Positions 45,434 through 53,672 of a DNA stretch of 64,000 nt are shown piece after piece. The stretch is taken from contig JODP01000005.1 in NCBI GenBank assembly GCA_000719025.1, positions 186,001 through 250,000 on the forward strand. The letters are read 5' to 3'. Position 1 is the first letter of the stretch, and each line of letters begins with the position of its first letter. The DNA comes from Kineosporia aurantiaca JCM 3230. GTDB lineage: Bacteria > Actinomycetota > Actinomycetes > Actinomycetales > Kineosporiaceae. The position numbers and the translations under genes are program-made. A model generated the notes under the pieces. The model was not told the DNA's origin and did not search any database. It was given only the letters and a program-made list of their open reading frames with translations.

Positions 45434-45991
45434 ATGGACGGCGCGGACTGGCTCGGCGACCCCGGTCCGGACTCGATCGCCTCCGCGTTCGGTTACTGGG
45501 TACCTCTGCTGCTCGCGAGCATCGGCTGGCTCAGCTATCGGCGGGTTCGCAACGCCCGTCGGGCCTACTGGGCGCTGGCCCCGTCAGAACGTGAACTCGT
45601 GGTGAAGGCACTGCTTTTCGTGGTTCACAACGGGGCGATCGAAAAGGGGCAGCACGCACCGGGGTACGCCCGCAAGCCCGCCCTGGTGCTGGCCGACCTG
45701 CTGGACCTGAACCGGCACACGGTGGACGAGGGCTTACGCCGGCTGATCGAGCACGGCTATCTCGGGGGCAGCCGGGGCGCTTCGGCCTGGACCCTGACCA
45801 CGCACATCGAGCTGACCGCGAAGGGCCACTCGTTCTACGACCGGCACTTCGGCCGGACCGGCGGCGTGTACGACCTGGCGCCGTGGGGCACCGTCATCCT
45901 CAGTGCCCCTGCTCCCGAACCCAGTTCGGCCGCGAGCCTGATCATGCTGCCCCGGGAAAAGGACCGGACGACCCGTCCTCCCACACCGTAA
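45434..45991 (+). CDS. Membrane-anchored winged-helix protein
   Basis: 185 residues from ATG 45434, preferred because GGGA lies eight bases upstream; ATG 45386 is the alternative. One membrane helix (about 20-38, YWVPLLLASIGWLSY) precedes a cytoplasmic winged-helix-like domain: KPALVLADLLDLNRHTVDEGLRRLIEHGYLGGSRG. C-terminal tail is Pro/Ser-rich. A DNA-binding domain tethered to the membrane, perhaps controlling the neighbouring secreted protein (inference). I do not recognise a named family. Confidence 0.65.
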   Translation: MDGADWLGDPGPDSIASAFGYWVPLLLASIGWLSYRRVRNARRAYWALAPSERELVVKALLFVVHNGAIEKGQHAPGYARKPALVLADLLDLNRHTVDEGLRRLIEHGYLGGSRGASAWTLTTHIELTAKGHSFYDRHFGRTGGVYDLAPWGTVILSAPAPEPSSAASLIMLPREKDRTTRPPTP

Positions 45992-46090
45992 GGCGCTCAC
46001 CTCCGCGTTTACCCGCACGGCGGCCAGTACGGTGGCTCCGCCCGTGGACGAGGCGCGGCGGGCTTCGGGGGTAGTACGGCGGGGGTCAGG

Positions 46091-47314
46091 GTGTTCTGGT
46101 GGGCCGGGTGGCCAGGGGGTCGACGCAGGCTGCCCCGGCCCGCGGGGGTGCTGCTTGCGGCCCTGTGTCTGGCCGGCTGCCTCATCTGCGCATGCCTGCC
46201 GACGAGCCGGGCGCTCGGCGCCACGACCGCGCCGAGCGATCTGTCGCTGAACGCCAGGCGCCTGCTGAGAACCAGCAGCGGCGCCCTCAGCGTCTCCGGC
46301 ACACATTGGCTGCGCCGCAGTGCCGACAACCAGTACACCGTGCAGCACGGCTCCAGCCCGCAGATCACCCTCACCGGAATCCCGTCCGGACCGCAGCGGA
46401 TCAAGCAGTCCGGGCCCTATTCACTCATCGGCGGAACGGTTTTCGTCGCCGCACCGAAGAACACCGCCCGGCTGGTGCTGCGGACCGGCACGGCGAACAC
46501 GGACCTGTTCGGGCCGCACGTGGTCTGGTCCACCGCGGACGGCCAGATCCGCCAGCAATACCTGAACCCCGAGGGCCCGGCCAAGAAGGTCCTGGCCCGC
46601 ACCGGCGCGGCCGGGCCGGTCGCGGTCTGGGGACCCCGCTCGGCCTGGCTGGACACCTCCGGCCGGATCCACGTCGCCGGCCGCCTGGGCTTCGAGCGGC
46701 GGACCGTCCCGGCCGGCCCCCGCGCCCACGACCTGCGTCTGAACTACGCCACGCTGTCCTGGACGGCCGGCGACGGCAGCATCCACGTGATGAACCTGGG
46801 CGAGAGCGAGCCCCGGGGCCGGCGCGTCGATCTGCACCCGCCCTACGCGATCGACGGTCAGCGGATCGCCGGGATCGACGCCTCGGGCCGGGTCCACGTG
46901 CAGAACCTGCCGTTCCGGGTCGGCCGCCAGGCGCCCTGGATCATCTCGGCGCAGACCACCGCCACGATCCGCAGCGGCCGCCCCTGGAAGCCGCGGTTCG
47001 ACGTCTCCAAGCCGGTCCGGAACGCGAAACTGGTCATCTACGGCTCCGGTTCGCCGACCGGCACGCTGACCTCGCCGGCCCGGTACGGCACCGTGGGCGG
47101 CCTGCGCTGGGACGGGAAGGACGCCTCGGGCCGGGCCGCCGCCCCGATTTGTTACAACTGGGTCTTCAGCGCCGAGGCGGTGGACGGCAGCGGGCCGGTG
47201 ATCAGCGATCTGGGGCCGCACCCGGCCGGCAGCCTGAACGTGACCCCGGCCGGCGGCGACGGCGGGATCGGGATGGGCTGCTTCCTCGACCTCGGGCCGC
47301 AGGGCTCGGGGTAG
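46091..47314 (+). CDS. Secreted propeller-like protein with FlgD-type Ig domain
   Basis: 407 residues from GTG 46091. N-terminal signal peptide or anchor (VLLAALCLAGCLICACLP) with a possible lipobox LAGC. Residues about 60-305 have repeats of the form xWxxxDGxIhV (HVVWSTADGQIRQQ, SAWLDTSGRIHVAG, LSWTAGDGSIHVMN, IAGIDASGRVHVQN), suggesting a beta-propeller. The C-terminal domain LRWDGKDASGRAAAPICYNWVFSAEAVDGSG matches FlgD-like Ig domains. Function unknown; probably a cell-surface binding or adhesion protein. Confidence 0.65.
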   Translation: MFWWAGWPGGRRRLPRPAGVLLAALCLAGCLICACLPTSRALGATTAPSDLSLNARRLLRTSSGALSVSGTHWLRRSADNQYTVQHGSSPQITLTGIPSGPQRIKQSGPYSLIGGTVFVAAPKNTARLVLRTGTANTDLFGPHVVWSTADGQIRQQYLNPEGPAKKVLARTGAAGPVAVWGPRSAWLDTSGRIHVAGRLGFERRTVPAGPRAHDLRLNYATLSWTAGDGSIHVMNLGESEPRGRRVDLHPPYAIDGQRIAGIDASGRVHVQNLPFRVGRQAPWIISAQTTATIRSGRPWKPRFDVSKPVRNAKLVIYGSGSPTGTLTSPARYGTVGGLRWDGKDASGRAAAPICYNWVFSAEAVDGSGPVISDLGPHPAGSLNVTPAGGDGGIGMGCFLDLGPQGSG

Positions 47315-47318
47315 GACG

Positions 47319-48518
47319 TCAGGACGAGCGCAGCACGGTGGAGCTGCGGTCCAGGTCCGGGGTCATCACGGTGCCGGCGATGATCGGGACCTGGATCAGC
47401 ATCCAGAAGTTCCGTTCGTCCAGCCCGGCCTCCAGCCGGCGCTCGTTGCGGGACCGCAGGCGCGGGTCGGTGAAGGCCCGGAGGGCGCCGTAGGTGCCGC
47501 GGCTGAACATCCCCCCGAAGCGGGTCACCGTGCCGTCCGGGGTGAAGGGGTTGTGCGTGCGCTGGATCAGGGCCAGGTCGGACACCAGATGCGGGGCGCC
47601 GGCCACCAGCAGCCGCCCCCGTTCGTCCACTGCTCCCTGCTCCCCCATCAGGAAATCCGGACGGTAGGACTCGACCGCCTGCACCCGGCCCGGGTCGGTG
47701 GTCGGATCGCCGTTCTCGTCGACCGCGACGACGAACTCCGCGTCGAACTCCTGCCCCTCGCCGTCCCAGACCAGCCGGACCGGGGCCGGCAGCCGGTCGC
47801 GCAGCTGGCGCACCACCTCGGTGGAACCGGACGGCAGCTCGGTGCTCTGCTCGTCGATGCCACCGAACAGCACCAGGTGCCCGGCCAGCTGGTCGGCTGA
47901 GGTCACCCGGTCGTAGGTGAACCAGCGCAGCGGCAGCACCGGATTCTCGGCCCGCAGATGACCGACCAGCTCGATCAGCGCGTCCACGTCGGCGTTGGCC
48001 AGGTTGCGCACGTGGTTCGGGTGGGCCGGGTTGGTCGCGTACTGCACCGCGGGCGGCAGCGACCCGTCCGCCGCGGCCGCCTCGTCAAAGCCGAGCTGAC
48101 GGCTGGACAGCGGGGTGCAGAGGATGGTGACCGGCAGGCCGTCGCCGTAGTAGAGGAACCGGCCGCCGAGCGCCCCGAACGCCGGGACCGGCCGGGCCGT
48201 CTCCTCGATCGCCTCCTCGCGCAGCTCGTTCAGCTCGTCGAAGAGCCGGACCCGCCGCTGCCGCTCCTCCGGCGCCAGCTCCTCCACGGGGATCATCCGG
48301 ATCGCCCCCTCGGACGCGGAGCGGGCCGTGCAGAAGAAGTGCGCGTAGCTGCGCAGGCGCTCTTCCGGCGGGATCGCGGCCCCGCTCTCCCAGGAACCGA
48401 CCAGGGCGCCGCTCACCCCCAGCGCGCCGCACAGCTGCCGCTGGGTGACCGGCCGATCCAGCGCCTGCTGGCGCAGCCTGCGCAGCTTCGTGCCCAGTCG
48501 GGTCCCCGCCCCGTCCAT
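47319..48518 (-). CDS. XRE-family HTH protein with large conserved C-terminal domain
   Basis: 399 residues. HTH at about 8-60: KLRRLRQQALDRPVTQRQLCGALGVSGALVGSWESGAAIPPEERLRSYAHFF. The remaining 330 residues form an unrecognised domain with FGALGGRFLYYGDGLPVTILCTPL, ADVDALIELVGHLRAENPVLP, GHLVLFGGI and a C-terminal RTHNPFTPDGTVTRFGGMFSRGTYGA. Homologous combinations are common in actinomycetes but uncharacterised to my knowledge; the DGLPVTILC and GGI segments suggest a Rossmann-like fold. Divergent from the sulfatase gene. Convergent with the propeller gene, 4 bp apart. Confidence 0.75.
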   Translation of the reverse strand: MDGAGTRLGTKLRRLRQQALDRPVTQRQLCGALGVSGALVGSWESGAAIPPEERLRSYAHFFCTARSASEGAIRMIPVEELAPEERQRRVRLFDELNELREEAIEETARPVPAFGALGGRFLYYGDGLPVTILCTPLSSRQLGFDEAAAADGSLPPAVQYATNPAHPNHVRNLANADVDALIELVGHLRAENPVLPLRWFTYDRVTSADQLAGHLVLFGGIDEQSTELPSGSTEVVRQLRDRLPAPVRLVWDGEGQEFDAEFVVAVDENGDPTTDPGRVQAVESYRPDFLMGEQGAVDERGRLLVAGAPHLVSDLALIQRTHNPFTPDGTVTRFGGMFSRGTYGALRAFTDPRLRSRNERRLEAGLDERNFWMLIQVPIIAGTVMTPDLDRSSTVLRSS

Positions 48519-48866
48519 ACCCCCCGCTCCCCCGTCGGCCTCCGGCGTCCCTGCTCGACCGACCCGTTCAGGCTAAACCGCACAACCTTCGGATAACAGT
48601 CGTTACCGGCGGTAGCGATGGTCGTTATGTGACGGATGCCACGTCGTCCCGGATTCCCCGGGGAATGGCAAAAACCCACCAATCCGGTCCATTAGTCTGC
48701 GAAGCCCCAGTCGACCCGATGGACCCAGGAGTCACGGGATCTTCACCGTGCCTTCCCCCGGTCGGTCGATCCCGGTGAAGCGACGGCGAAATCGGTCTTC
48801 CCCCACTAAATCAATCAAATTAGTCAAGTAATCTCGTGTATCCCCCCGAACCCGAAGGTGTGTGAC
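48519..48866. other. Divergent promoter region between XRE gene and sulfatase
   Basis: 348 bp, non-coding. Contains ATTCCCCGGGGAAT (48653-48666), a perfect 14-bp palindrome, a loosely symmetric stretch at about 48594-48631 (ATAAC...GTTAT ends), and an AT-rich segment (about 48800-48840) near the sulfatase start. The XRE protein is the obvious candidate to bind here. Confidence 0.65.
48653..48666. promoter_or_regulatory. Perfect 14-bp palindrome, candidate XRE operator
   Basis: ATTCCCCGGGGAAT, symmetric without spacer, 135 bp upstream of the XRE start and 201 bp upstream of the sulfatase start. Confidence 0.45.
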
Positions 48867-50444
48867 GTGCTGAAACCCTGGCAGGCAACGGCTCTGGTCG
48901 GACTGCTGGTCGCCTCCGTGACGGCCGGCTGCGGTACCGAGCCGGCCACGGTGACCGGGATCGATCAGCTCGCCGGGGACGCCCGGCCGGTGCCGATCCT
49001 GGCCAAGGCGTCCACCCAGCTGGCCGGCAGCGTCCTGGCCCCCCAGGCGCCGGCGGCGACCGCGCAGGCCGCCAAGCCGAACATCGTCTTCGTCCTCACC
49101 GACGACCTCTCGATGAACCTGCTGCAGTACATGCCGGCGGTGAAGACGATGCAGCGGCAGGGCACCTCGTTCTCGAACTACATCGTCAGCAACTCGCTGT
49201 GCTGCCCCTCCCGGGCCACCATCTTCACCGGCCGCTACCCGCACAACACCAAGGTGGAGACCAACAGCCTGGCCACCGGCGGTGGGTACCAGGTCTTCGT
49301 CCGCCGGGGTGAGGACAAGGACACCTTCGCCACCGATCTGCAGAAGACCGGCTACCGCACCGCTTTCATGGGCAAGTACATGAACGAGTACCAGCCCGGC
49401 AGCACCAAGAAGCCGGTCGCCTACAACCCGGCCGGCTGGAACGAGTGGGCGATCGCGGCCAGCGGGTACAGCGGTTTCGGCTACAACCTGAACCAGAACG
49501 GCAAGGTCGTGCACCACGGCAAGAAGGCGAAGGACTACCTGACCGACGTCATCTCGGCCCGCGGCCAGGACTTCATCAAGCGCTCGGCCGCCCAGAAGCA
49601 GCCGTTCATGCTCGAGCTGTCGGTCTTCACCCCGCACAAGCCGTACGTGCCGGCGCCGCGGGACGCGAAGATGTTCAAGGGCCTGAAGGCGCCGCGGGGC
49701 AAGGCCTACGGCGCCAAGAACAGCAACGCGCCGGCCTGGCTGGCCTCCCTGAAGCTGACCAAGGCGCAGAAGACCAAGATGGACCAGCAGTTCCGCTGGC
49801 GGGCGCAGACCGTGCAGTCGGTCAGCAAGATGATCACGGACGTCCGCACCCAGCTGCGCAAGAGCGGGGTCGCCGACAACACCTACATCGTGTTCAGCTC
49901 CGACAACGGCTACCACATGGGCGAGCACTCGCTGATCTCCGGCAAGATGACCGCCTTCGACACCGACGTGCACGTGCCGCTCGTGGTGGTCGGCCCGGAC
50001 GTCCCGGCCGGTGGCACGGTCAGCGCGCTGGCCTCGAACATCGACCTGCGCTCGACCTTCACCGACGTGGCCGGCACCCAGGCCCCCAAGACCGTGGACG
50101 GGCACAGCCTGGCCCCGCTCTGGCGCGGCGGCAGCGTGAAGAGCCGCTCCTACGTGCTGGTCGAGCACAACGGCCCGGACCTGGACAAGAACGACCCGGA
50201 CGGCGGGATCTTCCGCAGCCCCAACCCGCCGAACTACTCGGCGCTGCGCGCCAAGACCTGGACCTACGTCGAGTACAAGAACGGCGACCGGGAGTACTAC
50301 GACCGGACCAAGGACCCGCTGGAGCTGAAGAACGTGGTCAAGAGCCTGTCCAAGCTGCGGCTGGCCCGGCTGCACAAGGAGATCCAGTCGGTCGAGAAGT
50401 GCAAGGGCCAGGCCTCCTGCGAGGCGGCCCAGTCCGCGCTCTGA
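48867..50444 (+). CDS. Sulfatase lipoprotein
   Basis: 525 residues from GTG 48867 with GAAGG upstream; GTG 48858 adds three residues. Signal peptide with lipobox VTAGC (Cys22). Sulfatase domain: metal-binding Asp79/Asp80 in FVLTDD, and the modification motif CCPSR (Cys112), where the first Cys would become formylglycine. FSSDNGYHMGEHS supplies further metal ligands. Resembles N-acetylglucosamine-6-sulfatase or arylsulfatase-type enzymes acting on sulfated polymers outside the cell. No sulfatase-modifying enzyme is in the window. Confidence 0.95.
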   Translation: MLKPWQATALVGLLVASVTAGCGTEPATVTGIDQLAGDARPVPILAKASTQLAGSVLAPQAPAATAQAAKPNIVFVLTDDLSMNLLQYMPAVKTMQRQGTSFSNYIVSNSLCCPSRATIFTGRYPHNTKVETNSLATGGGYQVFVRRGEDKDTFATDLQKTGYRTAFMGKYMNEYQPGSTKKPVAYNPAGWNEWAIAASGYSGFGYNLNQNGKVVHHGKKAKDYLTDVISARGQDFIKRSAAQKQPFMLELSVFTPHKPYVPAPRDAKMFKGLKAPRGKAYGAKNSNAPAWLASLKLTKAQKTKMDQQFRWRAQTVQSVSKMITDVRTQLRKSGVADNTYIVFSSDNGYHMGEHSLISGKMTAFDTDVHVPLVVVGPDVPAGGTVSALASNIDLRSTFTDVAGTQAPKTVDGHSLAPLWRGGSVKSRSYVLVEHNGPDLDKNDPDGGIFRSPNPPNYSALRAKTWTYVEYKNGDREYYDRTKDPLELKNVVKSLSKLRLARLHKEIQSVEKCKGQASCEAAQSAL

Positions 50445-50448
50445 GGTC

Positions 50449-50493
50449 GGGTGGGGTTCGGGTGGGGTTCGGGTGGGGACCCGATCTCCACCC
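50449..50493 (+). terminator. 11-bp tandem repeat with terminator-like hairpin after the sulfatase
   Basis: GGGTGGGGTTC occurs at 50449 and 50460 and begins a third copy at 50471. The last, GGGTGGGGA (50471-50479), can pair with TCTCCACCC (50485-50493), a 9-bp stem including one G-U pair. It starts five bases after the sulfatase stop. No T-tract follows, so termination is a guess. Confidence 0.5.
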
Positions 50494-50548
50494 GGGTCTC
50501 CACCCCTGGGTCCAGGTCTTGCGGGAGCTGCCGCAGCAACCTTGAGGC

Positions 50549-51082
50549 ATGACAACCTCTGAGTGGATCACCGACATCGCCCTGCTGCTCGTGGTCTTCC
50601 GGCAGATCCGGGAGAGCCGCCTGGACCTGCGCTCGTTCCTGATCCCGCTGGGCATCATCGGCTTCGTCGCCCACCAGTGGCTGACCGACGTCCCCACCGC
50701 CGGCAACGACCTGGTCCTGATCCTCGCCCTGGTCACGGTCGGCGCGGTGCTCGGCGTCACCGGCGGGGTGTTCACCCGGATCCGGACGGTCGGCGGGCAC
50801 CTGATGATCAAGGCCGGCCTGATCTCGGCCGCCCTGTGGGTGCTGGGCATGGGCGCCCGCCTGGGCTTCCAGCTCTACAGCGAGAACGGCGGCGCGGACG
50901 CGATCGGCCGGTTCAGCCTGGCCCACGACATCACCAGTGAGCAGGCCTGGGTCGCCGCGTTCATCCTGATGGCCCTGACCGAGGTCGTCACCCGGCTGGC
51001 CACCATCGCCGTGCGCGGTCAGTTGGTGCAGCGCCAGGCCACCGCCACCACCACCCGGCCGGTCCTGCAGCGGGTGGCCTGA
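50549..51082 (+). CDS. Integral membrane protein, CcdC/DUF1453-like
   Basis: 177 residues with about five membrane helices; FRQIRESRLDLRSFLIPLGIIGFVAHQWL and GVFTRIRTVGGHLMIKAGLISAALWVLGMGARLGFQ resemble DUF1453 proteins, whose function is unknown. It lies 45 bp upstream of a histidine kinase gene in the same direction and could be an accessory membrane component of that system, or simply co-transcribed. Confidence 0.65.
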   Translation: MTTSEWITDIALLLVVFRQIRESRLDLRSFLIPLGIIGFVAHQWLTDVPTAGNDLVLILALVTVGAVLGVTGGVFTRIRTVGGHLMIKAGLISAALWVLGMGARLGFQLYSENGGADAIGRFSLAHDITSEQAWVAAFILMALTEVVTRLATIAVRGQLVQRQATATTTRPVLQRVA

Positions 51083-51126
51083 ACTCCGACGGATATCTTC
51101 GGGCCGACGGAAGGGACCGGGCACCG

Positions 51127-52341
51127 ATGATGGACGCGAGCACGACGACGGACGCGGTGGGCGGCTCCTGGCCGGCCCGGGCGCTCGCCGACCTCCGGCG
51201 GCAGCGCCGGGAGAACCCGCTGCAGCTCGGCCTCACCATCGCGGTGATCGTCACCGGGTTCGTGACCGTCCGCCCGGTCGGCTCCTCGGGCTGGCCGCTG
51301 GTGACCGCGATCCTGCTTCCGGTCACCTCCGTGCTCCTGCTCATCCGGCACATCCCGGACCGGGTGTTCCACCGCATCGGCGGCGCCGCCTGGATGGTGG
51401 TGGCCGTGCTCACGGCCACCACGCTGACCGTGATCAGCGGCGACGGAACCGCCTACCTCTTCCTGTTCATCCTTACCGGTCACGCCGGGCTGCGGCTGCC
51501 GGCCCGCCCGGCCGTCGGGATCGCCGGGTTCGCCGGCCTGCTCTTCGCCGGCGCCCTGTTCTTCCAGCTCGGCCCGGGCCCGTTCACCGTGCCCTGGTGG
51601 GTCGGCCTGACCGCCGCCGCCCCGGTGCTGGTCGGGATGAACAGCCGCACCCAGCGGGCCGCGATGCGCTCGGCGATCGAGGCCGCCGAGTCCGCCACCC
51701 GGGCCACCGAGGCGGAGGCCCGCTCGGCCGTGCTGGCCGAACGCGGCCGGATCGCCCGGGACGTGCACGACGTGCTGGCGCACTCCCTGGCCGGGGTGAA
51801 CATGCAGCTGGAACTGGTCGACGCGCTGCTCGAGGCGGGTGAGCTGGAGCGCGGCCGGGACGCCAACGCCAAGGCCCACAGCCTGGTGAAGGAGAGCCTG
51901 CGGCAGGCCCAGTGGACCGTGCACGCCCTCCGCGAGGACGCGTTGCCGTTGCTGGAGAGCCTGCAGCGGCTGCTCGAATCGTCCGGGCAGGCCGAGGCTC
52001 TCACGGTTCACGGCCCGGTCCGGCCGGTCCCGGCCAAGATCGGGCAGAACGTGCTGCGAATCGTCCAGGAGGCGCTGACCAACGCCGCCCGGCATGCGCC
52101 CGGGGCGTCGGTGCAGGTCGAACTCGACTACCGGGCGGACGAGATCGCGCTCTGGGTGCGCAATGCGGCGGCGGTGAAGCCGGCCATAGTGGACGTCGGG
52201 AGCGGCATGGGCCTGATCGGCATGCGGGAGAGGGTGGCCCTGTTGGGTGGCACGATCACGGTCGGGCCGGTGACCGAGGGGCCCTGCGCCGGCGGCTGGG
52301 AAGTCGCGGCCGTGATCCCCAGCTCCCCAACCCCTCCGTGA
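51127..52341 (+). CDS. Sensor histidine kinase, NarL/DesK type
   Basis: 404 residues. Five or six membrane helices (about 30-180) form the sensor. The phospho-acceptor His214 is in ERGRIARDVHDVLAHSLAG (HisKA_3), and the ATPase domain has the N-box VQEALTNAARHAPGASV and G-box SGMGLIGMRERVALLGG. No extracellular domain is apparent, so it may sense a membrane state. Phosphorylates the response regulator encoded 80 bp downstream. The last codons overlap the left arm of a long hairpin (52338-52401). Confidence 0.95.
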   Translation: MMDASTTTDAVGGSWPARALADLRRQRRENPLQLGLTIAVIVTGFVTVRPVGSSGWPLVTAILLPVTSVLLLIRHIPDRVFHRIGGAAWMVVAVLTATTLTVISGDGTAYLFLFILTGHAGLRLPARPAVGIAGFAGLLFAGALFFQLGPGPFTVPWWVGLTAAAPVLVGMNSRTQRAAMRSAIEAAESATRATEAEARSAVLAERGRIARDVHDVLAHSLAGVNMQLELVDALLEAGELERGRDANAKAHSLVKESLRQAQWTVHALREDALPLLESLQRLLESSGQAEALTVHGPVRPVPAKIGQNVLRIVQEALTNAARHAPGASVQVELDYRADEIALWVRNAAAVKPAIVDVGSGMGLIGMRERVALLGGTITVGPVTEGPCAGGWEVAAVIPSSPTPP

Positions 52342-52401
52342 TCATGCAGTTCTGCCCCGGGGCGAAGATGCATGATCACCGGGGCGGAACTGCATGATCA
52401 C
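52338..52401 (+). repeat. Long hairpin of the 22-bp repeat family between kinase and regulator genes
   Basis: Arms 52338-52360 and 52379-52401 are complementary at 22 of 23 positions, with an 18-base loop. The kinase stop codon lies in the left arm. CATGATCAC occurs at 52371 and 52393, again 22 bp apart, and its complement at 52338, as in the array at 42281-42418. RNA from here would fold into a very stable stem, able to lower expression of the regulator relative to the kinase. Confidence 0.85.
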
Positions 52402-52421
52402 GAAAGGGTTGGGACGACGAA

Positions 52422-53102
52422 GTGGATGATGGAGTGGACGACGAAGGGACCGGCTCCCCGATCCGGGTGCTGGTGGCGGACGACCAGGCGGCAGTGCGCG
52501 AGCCGCTGGCCACGGTGCTGGACCTGCTTCCGGACCTGGACGTGGTCGCGGTCGCCGCGAACGGCCTGGAGGTGCTGGCCGTAGTGGCCGCTCAGCCGGT
52601 CGACGTGGTGCTGATGGACCTGCGGATGCCCGGGATGGACGGCACCGAGGCGACCCGGCGGCTGAGCGAGCAGTACCCGCAGATCGCCGTCGTGGTGCTG
52701 ACCACCTTCGCCGACGACGAGTCGATCCTGGCCGCCCTGGGCGCCGGGGCCCGGGGGTACCTGACCAAGAACTCCGGCCGGCAGGACATTGCCCGGGCGG
52801 TTCGGGCGGCAGCGGCCGGTCAGTCGGTGCTCGACCAAGCGGTGCAGGAACGGCTGCTCAGCTCGTTGCGGACCAGCGTCCCCAAGGTCCCCGGGCCGGC
52901 CGACCTCCCGGCCGACCTGACTCCGCGCGAGCGTGAGGTGTTCGCCCTGATCGGGGAGGGCCTGTCCAACCGGGGCATCGCCGAGCGGCTGTTCATCAGC
53001 GAGGCCACGGTGAAGACCCACATCAACAACCTGTTCGCCAAGGCCGGGATCCGCGACCGGGCCGATGCCGTACGCCGGGCGGTCTCCGCCGGACTGGCCT
53101 GA
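52422..53102 (+). CDS. Response regulator, NarL/LuxR family
   Basis: 226 residues from GTG 52422. Receiver domain (about 13-130) with acidic pocket Asp20/Asp21, phosphorylation site Asp66 in VVLMDLRMPGMDG, Thr in VVLTTFADD and Lys in GYLTKNSG. C-terminal LuxR HTH: LTPREREVFALIGEGLSNRGIAERLFISEATVKTHINNLFAKAGIRDRADAVRRA. Partner of the upstream kinase. Starts 20 bp after the long hairpin. Confidence 0.96.
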   Translation: MDDGVDDEGTGSPIRVLVADDQAAVREPLATVLDLLPDLDVVAVAANGLEVLAVVAAQPVDVVLMDLRMPGMDGTEATRRLSEQYPQIAVVVLTTFADDESILAALGAGARGYLTKNSGRQDIARAVRAAAAGQSVLDQAVQERLLSSLRTSVPKVPGPADLPADLTPREREVFALIGEGLSNRGIAERLFISEATVKTHINNLFAKAGIRDRADAVRRAVSAGLA

Positions 53103-53116
53103 ACCGCGGCCCGGCC

Positions 53117-53635
53117 TCAGGCCTCGATCCGCCGTAACCACCCGGCCAGGAGCGTTTCCAGCGTCCCCAATTCATCGTCGGTGAAGTGCGCCAGCAACCG
53201 GTGCTCGTTGGCGATGTGCGCGGTGTAGGCCGCGTCGATGACCTCCCGGCCCTTCGGGGTCAGCGCAACCACCCGACCGCGTCCGTCCGCATCACTCACC
53301 CGGCGGGTCACCAAACCCGCCTCGACCAACCGGTCCAGCCGCTTCGTCATCGCGCCCGTGGTCACCATGGTGTTCTGGGCCAGCTCACCCGGAGCGCGCT
53401 CGTACGGCTCACCGATGCGACGGAGCGCGGCCAGCACGTCGAACTCGCCTTCTGTAAGCCCGTGCTCGCGGTACACCTGCACCAGTTCCGGGGTAAGCGC
53501 ATTGGCCAGCCGGTGCAGGCGGCCGATGACACCGACCGGGCTGGAGTCCAATTCGGGACGCTCGCGAGCCCACTCCTGGAGGATGCGGGCCACGTGGTCG
53601 GGCTTCTCAGAAGAAGAGCTCACGGACGTCACCAT
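53117..53635 (-). CDS. MarR-family transcriptional regulator
   Basis: 172 residues. Winged HTH (about 60-125): LTEGEFDVLAALRRIGEPYERAPGELAQNTMVTTGAMTKRLDRLVEAGLVTRRVSDADGRGRVVALTPKG. N-terminal LARILQEWARERPELDSSPVGVIGRLHRLANALTPEL is the dimer region. Divergent from an EamA transporter with two near-identical palindromes between the starts. Convergent with the response regulator, 14 bp apart. Confidence 0.94.
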   Translation of the reverse strand: MVTSVSSSSEKPDHVARILQEWARERPELDSSPVGVIGRLHRLANALTPELVQVYREHGLTEGEFDVLAALRRIGEPYERAPGELAQNTMVTTGAMTKRLDRLVEAGLVTRRVSDADGRGRVVALTPKGREVIDAAYTAHIANEHRLLAHFTDDELGTLETLLAGWLRRIEA

Positions 53636-53639
53636 ATAA

Positions 53640-53672
53640 CTTCCCGGGAAGCTATATTAACTTCCATGGAAG
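53640..53672. promoter_or_regulatory. Two MarR operators, one over the EamA start codon
   Basis: CTTCCCGGGAAG (53640-53651) and CTTCCATGGAAG (53661-53672), both perfect palindromes within the longer pattern AACTTCC-N2-GGAAGCT. Centres are 21 bp apart. The first is four bases from the MarR start and the second contains the EamA start codon (ATG 53666), so binding would repress both genes. Confidence 0.85.
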
